Assembly (NCBI GenBank): GCA_030691725.1
Contig: JAUYDQ010000108.1
Location: forward strand, 1-10,121
Length of the DNA: 10,121 nucleotides
Source: Candidatus Omnitrophota bacterium
GTDB lineage: Bacteria; Omnitrophota; Gorgyraeia; Gygaellales; Profunditerraquicolaceae
Direction of reading: 5' to 3'
The notes beneath the pieces are model-generated. The model had not been told where the DNA came from, made no database searches, and worked only from the letters and a program-made list of their open reading frames with translations. Of this stretch, positions 1 to 4,745 are shown in pieces. Position numbers and translations under genes: made by a program. The first letter of the stretch is position 1, and every line of letters begins with the position of its first letter.

Positions 1-116
1 CTAATATCCCTTATCGCGGTAATATCCCATTTCTTTTCATCTTTATTGACACCGTAGCTATATCGAACAGTAAGTACCTTCTTTATACGAACTGATTTCC
101 TTCTCTCTTCTCCCAT
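1..116 (-). CDS. PilZ-domain protein, N-terminal fragment (runs off left edge)
   Basis: The 38 codons visible before the window edge begin MGEERRKSVRIKKVLTVRYS and end in TAIRDI, followed by AG, which fits the Ser of a D-x-S motif. An RRxxR-like basic cluster near the N-terminus, then a strand with VRY, then IRDIS, is the opening of a PilZ domain, the c-di-GMP receptor fold. The fold assignment is family knowledge from a short piece; the D-x-S-x-x-G motif is cut by the edge, so c-di-GMP binding cannot be judged. An in-frame TAA two codons upstream fixes ATG at 116 as the first possible ATG start; there is no strong Shine-Dalgarno. A candidate promoter lies at 148-176. A second PilZ gene occurs at 1283-1693, two genes away. 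Confidence 0.6.
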   Translation of the reverse strand, partial: MGEERRKSVRIKKVLTVRYSYGVNKDEKKWDITAIRDI

Positions 117-147
117 GTCTTAAAACTTTTTATCCATCGCCACTGAC

Positions 148-176
148 ATTTTAGCAAAAAGGTGACTCGGCATCAA
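148..176 (-). promoter_or_regulatory. candidate sigma70-type promoter for the left-edge PilZ gene
   Basis: Reading the minus strand, TTGATG (171-176) and TAAAAT (148-153) are separated by exactly 17 nt, four and five matches to the consensus boxes. The predicted start near 141 would leave a leader of about 25 nt before the ATG at 116. It lies in the only free space between tRNA-Pro and the PilZ gene. Read-through from the tRNA-Pro transcript is an alternative. Confidence 0.4.
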
Positions 177-208
177 ATTTGCATGCACGCAAAATGCGGG
201 CGAATTTG
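174..208 (-). other. hairpin in the tRNA-Pro trailer
   Basis: Arms 174-182 and 200-208 pair over 9 bp (one G-U), and an inner CGCA/TGCG hairpin (188-191 with 195-198) sits in the loop. The outer arm takes in one C of the tRNA CCA end and the other covers the -35 box of the candidate promoter. No T-run follows on the minus strand, so this is not a classical terminator. It may aid tRNA 3' processing or simply be chance. Confidence 0.3.
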
Positions 209-283
209 GTCGGGGGAGTGAGACTTGAACTCACGACCTCTTGAACCCCATTCAAGCGCTCTACCAAACTGAGCCATCCCCCG
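207..283 (-). tRNA. tRNA-Pro(GGG), CCA encoded
   Basis: On the minus strand the acceptor arms CGGGGGA and TCCCCCG pair over 7 bp with the C1-G72 pair typical of bacterial tRNA-Pro. The D-arm is GCTC/GAGC, the anticodon stem is CTTGA/TCAAG around the loop ATGGGGT (anticodon GGG, reading CCC), and the T-arm carries TTCAAGT. The discriminator is A73 and CCA is encoded (207-209). The mature 5' end is 1 nt from the gpsA stop codon, so the tRNA is probably cut from the gpsA mRNA by RNase P. Confidence 0.95.
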
Positions 284-284
284 G

Positions 285-1283
285 TCACTCTTCTTTTTTC
301 TCCCGCGTCATCAAGTCACTGACTGCCCGTTCAGGAGATTTATTTTTATAAAGAACGCTGTAAACTTCTTTTGTTATAGGCATATCCACTTTATATTTCA
401 AACTCAATGCGTATGCTGATTGCGTAGTAGGCACACCTTCTGCGATCATTTGCATATGAGCTCTTATTTGTTTCAAAGTTTTCCCTTTACCGATTTGCTC
501 GCCTACAAATCTATTTCGGCTATAAGGGCTAATACAGGTAGTGACTAAATCACCCAATCCGCTTATCCCGCTAAAAGTCGCGACCCTAGCTCCCATAGCA
601 TAGCCTAACTTCGAAATCTCCACCAGTCCGCGCGATAAAAGAGCTGCCTTTGTATTCGTACCAAATCCTAAACCATCAGATATGCCGCAAGCAATAGCAA
701 TAATATTCTTAAGGCTGCCTCCTAATTCTACACCAATAACATCATCATTTGTATAAATTCTAAACCGCTCTGTCATAAAAATACCTTGCAGATATTTCCT
801 TAGATTCTTATCATAAGAAGCAACTACTGCCGTTGTAGGTGCCTCTTTAGCTACTTCGTGGGCAATGGTTGGGCCAGAGAGAACCGCCAATCTCACATTA
901 CCTATTTCTTCATGTATTACCTCAGACATCCTTTTAAACGAACCTGTCTCTATGCCTTTGATTACACTTAAATATATAGCGTCCCTGGAATAATTCAATT
1001 TTTTGAACCTCCTTAAGATTATACGCAGATATTGTGAAGGTATGGCAAAAATTATTAATTCTTTATCGCAGGTTGCATCATTTAAGTTTGAGGTGATCTC
1101 TATATCTTTGGGTATTTTAATTTGAGGTAAAAATTTAGTATTTATTCTTTTTTTATCTAAATAAGAAACATAGTCTGGAAAAGCGCCCCATAGGCTGACC
1201 TTAAAACCTTTATGAAAAAGTAGCATTGCTAATGTGGTACCCCAACCGCCGTCTCCTAAAATAGAAATATCGAGTTTCTGCAT
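285..1283 (-). CDS. gpsA: NAD(P)H-dependent glycerol-3-phosphate dehydrogenase
   Basis: This enzyme reduces dihydroxyacetone phosphate to sn-glycerol 3-phosphate, the backbone of phospholipids, in the cytosol. The 332 residues are normal for GpsA. The N-terminal Rossmann loop reads GDGGWGT (10-16; most homologues have GAGSWGT). SVIKG carries the conserved Lys109, LSGP spans 135-138, and GGSLKN carries the catalytic Lys192. GLGFGTNTKAAL (204-215), SGLGDL (241-246) and the substrate-binding Arg256-Asn257 (SRNRF) follow. The start codon overlaps the stop of the upstream PilZ gene by 1 nt (TAATG), suggesting translational coupling. The TGA stop is followed after 1 nt by tRNA-Pro. The Asp in place of the usual Ala in the glycine loop is slightly unusual, but the remaining signature is complete. 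Confidence 0.96.
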   Translation of the reverse strand: MQKLDISILGDGGWGTTLAMLLFHKGFKVSLWGAFPDYVSYLDKKRINTKFLPQIKIPKDIEITSNLNDATCDKELIIFAIPSQYLRIILRRFKKLNYSRDAIYLSVIKGIETGSFKRMSEVIHEEIGNVRLAVLSGPTIAHEVAKEAPTTAVVASYDKNLRKYLQGIFMTERFRIYTNDDVIGVELGGSLKNIIAIACGISDGLGFGTNTKAALLSRGLVEISKLGYAMGARVATFSGISGLGDLVTTCISPYSRNRFVGEQIGKGKTLKQIRAHMQMIAEGVPTTQSAYALSLKYKVDMPITKEVYSVLYKNKSPERAVSDLMTREKKEE

Positions 1284-1693
1284 TATTGTTTACTTTCTCC
1301 CTCGAGTTGCTTCTCTACGAAATGAAACCTCGGATAGATATTGGTTAAATTCTTTTCTTCGCGCGTGATAAATTGAACTCCGACATTATATGTGTCATCA
1401 TTTCTTTGTTCTATTCTCACTACCTTACCAATAATACCGTTTTGATAAATCAGGCTTCTTCTTTCTATCTCCTCAAAAATATTTAACTGACTCCTGTCAA
1501 AAGAAAGCCATAAGATATCATCCTGATTCACTCTGTCTTTTATATTACAAAGCAGGCCTGATTGACTTATATCTGCAGTATAACCTTGGAGCAATTTATT
1601 AATAGTTTCCTCACTGCATACTTTATAGGCAAGGGGCGCTCTATAATCCAATCTCATAAACTTGCGCCTATCCGGCCCCCCTTCGGACACCAT
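1283..1693 (-). CDS. PilZ-domain protein (putative c-di-GMP receptor)
   Basis: This is a stand-alone 136-residue protein. It shows both halves of the PilZ c-di-GMP signature: the basic RRKFMR (9-14) and DISQSG (41-46, D-x-S-x-x-G). The late strand YNVGVQFI (102-109) matches the usual closing strand with its conserved V-G-V-x-F pattern. There is no signal peptide or membrane segment, so it is probably a soluble adaptor that passes a c-di-GMP signal to a partner I cannot identify. The ATG lies 5 nt after the thymidylate synthase stop. A GGAG sits about 13 nt upstream, rather far for ideal initiation. The next ATG would split the RxxxR motif, which supports this start. It is translationally linked to gpsA by TAATG; no functional link to glycerol phosphate synthesis is evident. 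Confidence 0.85.
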   Translation of the reverse strand: MVSEGGPDRRKFMRLDYRAPLAYKVCSEETINKLLQGYTADISQSGLLCNIKDRVNQDDILWLSFDRSQLNIFEEIERRSLIYQNGIIGKVVRIEQRNDDTYNVGVQFITREEKNLTNIYPRFHFVEKQLEGESKQ

Positions 1694-1698
1694 CTGAA

Positions 1699-2469
1699 TT
1701 ATTTCACTCCTAAATTTTGCAGCGAAGAAGGATTAAGCTTATTCGTCCTGATCTTCGCTAACTCCCAGCTGTATTCATAAAGGTGCAGACCTTTGCTGAC
1801 AGCGACAATCTCGCCGTCGCCAACACCAATATCTTGCGCCATATATTGCTTTACTAACTGCAACCCGCCTAAATTAGAAGGAAACCCGCCCCATAAATCC
1901 CAAGAGCGAAAATATAAAATAAAATGCAGCTTTCCATAGCGTACCCTTGTATCTATAAGCCTAAGGCAGGGCGGATCAGCTAACTTTATATCCGAAGGCA
2001 TGCCAATCTCCATTATTGCCTGATTTGTCCCAAATCCTTGCTCTTTATAAATCTTTATTACTTCTTCAATCTGATTTACATTTAGAGGCATTTCTTTAAT
2101 CATATCTTTGCCGTCAATATTTTGTTTTACTCTTACTTTTGGCTCAACTAACCTCTCTCCATATGTATAATCTTCAGTCTCGGTTTTTACACCAGTCATA
2201 AGGTAATTTAAATAACCCTGGATATATTCCATATCTGTAGGCACAGGAATGCTCATTCCCTCCGGGATTATGGGAATAATTTGATGTGACGGTTTTTTTG
2301 TCCTCACAACCACAAAATCAAACTCCAGGCGTTTCTGTCCTTCGTAACTGCCCCTGGTTATGGTATAGACATGCCCTTTATCGAGTATCTGAGATAGACA
2401 CTGGAACCAGGCATCGTCCAGGTCAAATGCATCAATAAATACCGGTTCTAAGAATTCTCTCTCTGACAT
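1699..2469 (-). CDS. thymidylate synthase, ThyA fold, divergent subfamily
   Basis: The protein has 256 residues and would methylate dUMP to dTMP with methylene-tetrahydrofolate. The C-terminal half carries the full catalytic set: Cys168 (ADPPC), Arg188 and Asp191 (FRSWD), Asn199, His229 and Tyr231 (LHLYEY). The spacings from Cys to Arg, Asp, Asn, His and Tyr (20, 23, 31, 61, 63) equal those of E. coli ThyA (C146, R166, D169, N177, H207, Y209). Asn199 is the residue that favours dUMP; dCMP hydroxymethylases have Asp there, which argues against that activity. The N-terminal half and the motif RSWDLWGGFPSN are unlike classical bacterial ThyA, so this belongs to a separate, archaeal-like branch; I leave the symbol blank. 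It follows tRNA-Gly by 26 nt, with no clear Shine-Dalgarno before the ATG. Its folate need fits folP upstream. Confidence 0.85.
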   Translation of the reverse strand: MSEREFLEPVFIDAFDLDDAWFQCLSQILDKGHVYTITRGSYEGQKRLEFDFVVVRTKKPSHQIIPIIPEGMSIPVPTDMEYIQGYLNYLMTGVKTETEDYTYGERLVEPKVRVKQNIDGKDMIKEMPLNVNQIEEVIKIYKEQGFGTNQAIMEIGMPSDIKLADPPCLRLIDTRVRYGKLHFILYFRSWDLWGGFPSNLGGLQLVKQYMAQDIGVGDGEIVAVSKGLHLYEYSWELAKIRTNKLNPSSLQNLGVK

Positions 2470-2495
2470 AGTTTTATTTATATGTGCTCATTGAA

Positions 2496-2566
2496 AGCGG
2501 GAGACGGGAATTGAACCCGCGTATATAGCTTGGAAGGCTATTGTTCTACCACTGAACTACTCCCGC
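2496..2566 (-). tRNA. tRNA-Gly(TCC), CCA not encoded
   Basis: The acceptor arms GCGGGAG and CTCCCGC pair perfectly. The D-arm is GTTC/GAAC, the anticodon stem is ATAGC/GCTAT around CTTCCAA (anticodon TCC), and the T-arm is CGGGT TCAATT CCCG-like. The discriminator is T73, usual for bacterial tRNA-Gly. The following bases are TTC, so CCA must be added after transcription. It is the only complete tRNA-Gly here; two broken copies precede it at 2634-2731. Confidence 0.95.
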
Positions 2567-2640
2567 ATATATAGCTTGTTGAGCCCCGCTATTATTAATT
2601 CAGGGCGAAATCCCGCCTTCTATTAATTAGCTTGGCGGGA
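2562..2640 (-). repeat. 62-nt insert plus duplicated tRNA-Gly 3' anticodon half
   Basis: Bases 2562-2578 repeat 2516-2532 of the intact tRNA-Gly (16 of 17 identical: 3' anticodon arm followed by GCGGG), so a 3' half-copy abuts the tRNA-Gly 5' end. Between it and the 5' half-copy ending at 2641 lie 62 nt (2579-2640). These contain the perfect inverted repeat GGCGGGA/TCCCGCC (2634-2640 with 2611-2617) and two copies of the palindrome ATTAAT (2594-2599, 2622-2627). Read together, 2562-2674 looks like a second tRNA-Gly split at the anticodon by a small palindromic insert. Confidence 0.5.
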
Positions 2641-2674
2641 GAAGGCTATTGTTCTACCATTGAACTACGCTCGC
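2634..2674 (-). pseudogene. broken tRNA-Gly, 5' half copy B
   Basis: From the 5' end at 2674, acceptor GCGAGCG, D-arm GTTC AATGGTA GAAC and AATAGCCTTC match the intact tRNA-Gly nearly base for base. Identity stops inside the anticodon (after C35 or slightly earlier), where TCCCGC, resembling the acceptor 3' strand, follows directly. The T-arm is absent here. Direct joining would need about 30 nt deleted, with a shared TC at the junction. Confidence 0.6.
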
Positions 2675-2691
2675 GTCAATCTTTGATAAAA

Positions 2692-2731
2692 GCGGGGGAA
2701 GGCTACTGCACTTCCTCTGTGCTATGCCCGC
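2692..2731 (-). pseudogene. broken tRNA-Gly, 5' half copy C (compact hairpin)
   Basis: It sits 6 nt after the tRNA-Tyr CCA, where tRNA-Gly would be expected in this cluster. It has a GCGGG acceptor 5' strand, a D-arm GCAC AGAGGAA GTGC and GTAGCCTTC, then jumps in the anticodon to CCCCGC followed by TTTTAT. The D-stem differs from the intact copy at two pairs, yet both remain paired. GCGGG/CCCGC plus the T-run could act as a weak terminator or give a 40-nt RNA; it could equally be decay. Confidence 0.55.
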
Positions 2732-2737
2732 GTTATA

Positions 2738-3046
2738 TGGTGGGCAGGAGAGGATTCGAACCTCTGAAGCACAAGTGCAACAGATTTCAAGTGCCCTCAG
2801 GTTACCCTGAGGCTTGGACTATCTCATTACCTTAACCTGCCTGTTATAAACAGGCTACCGGCTTTAGGTAGCAGGCGCTTAGTCTCTGCACCTTCCCGCC
2901 AAAACTCTGGCGGGCTTGGCTCAGGATTGCCCTTGACCCATATAGATCAAGGGGTTCCCTGAATTCACCTACTTTTCCACCCCGCCTTTCGGCGGGGCGC
3001 TGCATTCTCTACAGTCTGTCCCCTTTGGCCACTTGGGTACCTGCCC
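2738..3046 (-). tRNA. tRNA-Tyr(GTA) interrupted by a group I intron, CCA encoded
   Basis: The exons are 3011-3046 and 2738-2787, joining to an 86-nt tRNA. The acceptor arms GGGCAGG and CCTGCCC pair; the anticodon stem ACAGA/TCTGT encloses CTGTAAA (anticodon GTA). A long variable arm (GCA CTTG TGC) marks it as class II, as expected for bacterial tRNA-Tyr. The T-arm is AGAGG TTCGAAT CCTCT, with A73 and an encoded CCA. The intron splits the anticodon between U35 and A36, so the tRNA cannot work without splicing. It lies 18 nt after tRNA-Thr(TGT). Confidence 0.95.
2788..3010 (-). ncRNA. group I self-splicing intron in tRNA-Tyr
   Basis: The 223-nt intron starts after a U (3011) and ends in G (2788). 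P1 pairs exon CUGU (3011-3014) with the guide GCAG (3000-3003), giving the diagnostic U-G at the splice site. P2 is CCCCGCC GAAA GGCGGGG (2980-2997). P3 pairs AGGTG with CGCCT. P4 pairs TCAGG (2958-2962) with CCTGA (2921-2925). P5 (CCTTGA/TCAAGG) and P6 (CCCGCCA/TGGCGGG) follow. P7 lies in GCAGAGACTA (2880-2889) and GATAGTCC (2816-2823), the R and S elements. P8 is GCTACC/GGTAGC, and P9 is CCTCAGG GTAA CCTGAGG (2795-2812). The Q element reads AATCCTGAGCCAAGC. There is no ORF inside. Splicing would use exogenous guanosine. The subgroup was not determined; the small size and tRNA host resemble the IC3 introns of bacterial tRNAs. Confidence 0.95.
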
Positions 3047-3064
3047 ATATATCTATCAAATCAA

Positions 3065-3136
3065 AGCTGGCGAAAGGAATCGAACCTTCAACCCGCGGTT
3101 TACAAAACCGCTGCGCTGCCGTTGCGCCACGCCAGC
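3065..3136 (-). tRNA. tRNA-Thr(TGT), CCA not encoded
   Basis: The acceptor arms GCTGGCG and CGCCAGC pair over 7 bp. The anticodon stem GCGGT/ACCGC encloses TTTGTAA, so the anticodon is TGT, reading ACA. The T-arm contains GTTCGATTC. The discriminator is T, followed by TTG, so CCA is not encoded. The 5' end lies 5 nt from the stop of the endonuclease gene. It opens a Thr-Tyr-Gly cluster in the same order as E. coli thrU-tyrU-glyT. Confidence 0.95.
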
Positions 3137-3141
3137 AAAAT

Positions 3142-3558
3142 CTATTTTTCAAGTAAATCAAACCTTGATTCATATTTTGATGCCATAATTATAAACTTCT
3201 TTTGTTTATTTTTTGTTGGTCTTAAACGTAGTTTACAACTACTAATATTTCTTGTATGGTTTAGTGGAATAAAATAAACTTTATTTTCTCTAGGATGATA
3301 TGCTGCAATAACATCGATATCCCTAAGTGAATAATGTATTATATTATAGTTATTTGAACTCCTAATAGACACATTGAGCGTCCCATTTTTAGGAGTAACA
3401 TATTTAACTTGAATGCGCTTAAAGACTCCGTTTTTCTCGGAAACGAGATCGTATCTATTATCTTCACCCCAGGGAACTAGCACATTAAACCCATTTTGCT
3501 TAAGTAAATAAGTAACGAAAGCCTCAGCTATATCACCTTTTTGTTTCGTAATAGCCAT
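3142..3558 (-). CDS. PD-(D/E)XK endonuclease, group I intron-associated (I-Ssp6803I type)
   Basis: This 138-residue protein has the core of a PD-(D/E)XK nuclease: Glu12 (KGDIAEA), Asp37 (NRYDLV) and Gln50-Val-Lys52 (RIQVKY). The Q-x-K variant and these spacings resemble I-Ssp6803I, the homing endonuclease of the Synechocystis tRNA-fMet group I intron, and the Pfam family named for intron-associated PD-(D/E)XK nucleases. Here the gene is not inside an intron: it lies 95 nt upstream of intron-bearing tRNA-Tyr, with tRNA-Thr between. The start follows the nnrD stop by 1 nt (TAAAATG), with GAGGTG 8 nt upstream inside nnrD. By hand count G+C is about 31% over 3181-3540 against about 46% for nnrD over 3601-3780, suggesting later acquisition. 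Cleaving intronless tRNA-Tyr genes is my inference; a restriction-type or other nuclease role is possible. Confidence 0.82.
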   Translation of the reverse strand: MAITKQKGDIAEAFVTYLLKQNGFNVLVPWGEDNRYDLVSEKNGVFKRIQVKYVTPKNGTLNVSIRSSNNYNIIHYSLRDIDVIAAYHPRENKVYFIPLNHTRNISSCKLRLRPTKNKQKKFIIMASKYESRFDLLEK

Positions 3559-3559
3559 T

Positions 3560-4426
3560 TTAACTACACCTCTTTATCGCCTCTGGAATCTTCTCGATTA
3601 TATCCGAGGCAATCATGCCCACTTGCGTTTTTTCTTTTGCGGCTAAATCTCCGGCTAAACCATGGAGATAAACTGCATATTTTGATGCCTCAAAGGCTTT
3701 TAAGCCTTGAGCCAAAAAAGCCGCAATCATTCCTGTCAAAACATCACCGCTTCCTGCAGTAGCCATCCCTGGATTACCGGTTTTGTTTATATATAAATTA
3801 CCGCTAAAGTCCGCAACCACAGTATCGTGTCCTTTTAATACTGTAGTTACTTTATAATCCTTGGCGAATTTCCTGGCAATACCTCTTCTCTTAGCCTGAA
3901 TTTTTTTTATACTTACACCTAATAACCTCGCCATTTCGCCAGAATGCGGCGTTAATATTCTCATGACTCCTAACCCCACACTCCTAACTCCCAACAAATC
4001 CAAATGCCCTACTAACGCATTAAGCCCATCTGCATCGATAACCATGGGTTTATCTATTTTAGATATTACTTTCCGCGCTAAACCTTGCGTTGACTTATTC
4101 TGAGTAAGGCCTGGGCCGACTACTAATACATCAACTTTTTTTACAAAATCTTTAATCTTTTTATATCCACTCAGGCTTAGCGTGCCATCTCCGGTTTCGG
4201 ACAAAGGAAAGGTCATTACTTCTTTAGGTTTTATTTTTATTATCGCACTATTTAAACTTTTAGGAATACCCAGCGTAACTAACCCAGCCCCTGAACGCAT
4301 AGCTGCCTCACTACATAAAACCGCAGCTCCCGAGAATCTTGCGGAACCGGCTAAAATAAAAATATGCCCAAAATCACCCTTGTGGGCATTAGTCCTTCTG
4401 CGTAATAATAGCGTTGGCAACCGCAT
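3560..4426 (-). CDS. nnrD: ADP-dependent (S)-NAD(P)H-hydrate dehydratase
   Basis: NnrD repairs hydrated NADH and NADPH using ADP, restoring usable cofactor. The 288 residues form one ribokinase-fold domain: HKGDFGH (15-21), the AGSARFSGA loop (26-34), LVVGPGL (101-107), VIDADGLNAL (129-138), LTPHSGEMARLLG (158-170), VLKGH (196-200) and GNPGMATAGSGDVLTG (217-232) with the catalytic Asp228 of the GSGD motif. Only the dehydratase domain is present. The epimerase (NnrE/YjeF N-terminal) domain fused to it in E. coli is missing and would have to be encoded elsewhere. The ATG lies 38 nt inside the end of acpS; LPTLLLRRRTNAHKGDFGH matches the family from its first residues, which supports this start despite the overlap. 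It is the last housekeeping gene before the nuclease and tRNA cluster. Confidence 0.94.
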   Translation of the reverse strand: MRLPTLLLRRRTNAHKGDFGHIFILAGSARFSGAAVLCSEAAMRSGAGLVTLGIPKSLNSAIIKIKPKEVMTFPLSETGDGTLSLSGYKKIKDFVKKVDVLVVGPGLTQNKSTQGLARKVISKIDKPMVIDADGLNALVGHLDLLGVRSVGLGVMRILTPHSGEMARLLGVSIKKIQAKRRGIARKFAKDYKVTTVLKGHDTVVADFSGNLYINKTGNPGMATAGSGDVLTGMIAAFLAQGLKAFEASKYAVYLHGLAGDLAAKEKTQVGMIASDIIEKIPEAIKRCS

Positions 4427-4745
4427 AATTTTTCACATGGGAAATAGAAATATGTACATCTATCTTCTTGCCCCTGCCATTTAAAATCACACAACAGGGC
4501 TTACCTTCTTTATCGTTTAAGATCTGGACGTCTTTCCAATTTAATTTGGCATCACCCAGCGCCTTAAATACTGCCTCTTTAGCTGCAAACCTGCCTGCAA
4601 GATGCTGGTATAAACTACCTCTGGTTTTCGCATTCTCTAATTCTTCCTGAGTAAATATGCGGTTTAAGAAATCTTTGCCCCACTTCTCCACTGCCTGGCG
4701 CAGGCGCGTTACTTCAGTTATATCTACTCCGGTTCCGATTATCAT
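4389..4745 (-). CDS. acpS: holo-[acyl-carrier-protein] synthase
   Basis: AcpS transfers 4'-phosphopantetheine from CoA to the serine of acyl carrier protein, switching on fatty acid synthesis. The 118-residue length is typical. The N-terminus MIIGTGVDI carries the metal ligand Asp8, and GRFAAKEAVFKALG carries Glu57 and Lys61. HISISHVKNYAVA (98-110) is the usual C-terminal strand. A longer frame is open upstream to 4805, but its 20 extra residues overlap pdxJ and have no family match. I chose ATG 4745, which overlaps the pdxJ stop as ATGA and places the conserved IGTGVDI at the very start. pdxJ-acpS adjacency is common in bacteria and supports both calls. Confidence 0.95.
   Translation of the reverse strand: MIIGTGVDITEVTRLRQAVEKWGKDFLNRIFTQEELENAKTRGSLYQHLAGRFAAKEAVFKALGDAKLNWKDVQILNDKEGKPCCVILNGRGKKIDVHISISHVKNYAVANAIITQKD

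Noticed and set aside
174..208. Rho-independent terminator after tRNA-Pro
   Set aside because: A hairpin exists, but no T-run follows it on the minus strand.
2579..2640. Second group I intron in the tRNA-Gly copy
   Set aside because: Only 62 nt, no P4 or P7 core elements, and the base before the junction is C rather than U.
2632..2835. Plus-strand open frame across the tRNA region
   Set aside because: It is the antisense of tRNA-Gly fragments, tRNA-Tyr and the intron 3' part; the peptide looks like translated tRNA sequence.
3188..3193. TATAAT as a promoter for the tRNA cluster inside the nuclease gene
   Set aside because: The -10 box is perfect and well placed for tRNA-Thr, but no -35 box like TTGACA lies 16-18 nt upstream, and this stretch is AT-rich enough for chance.
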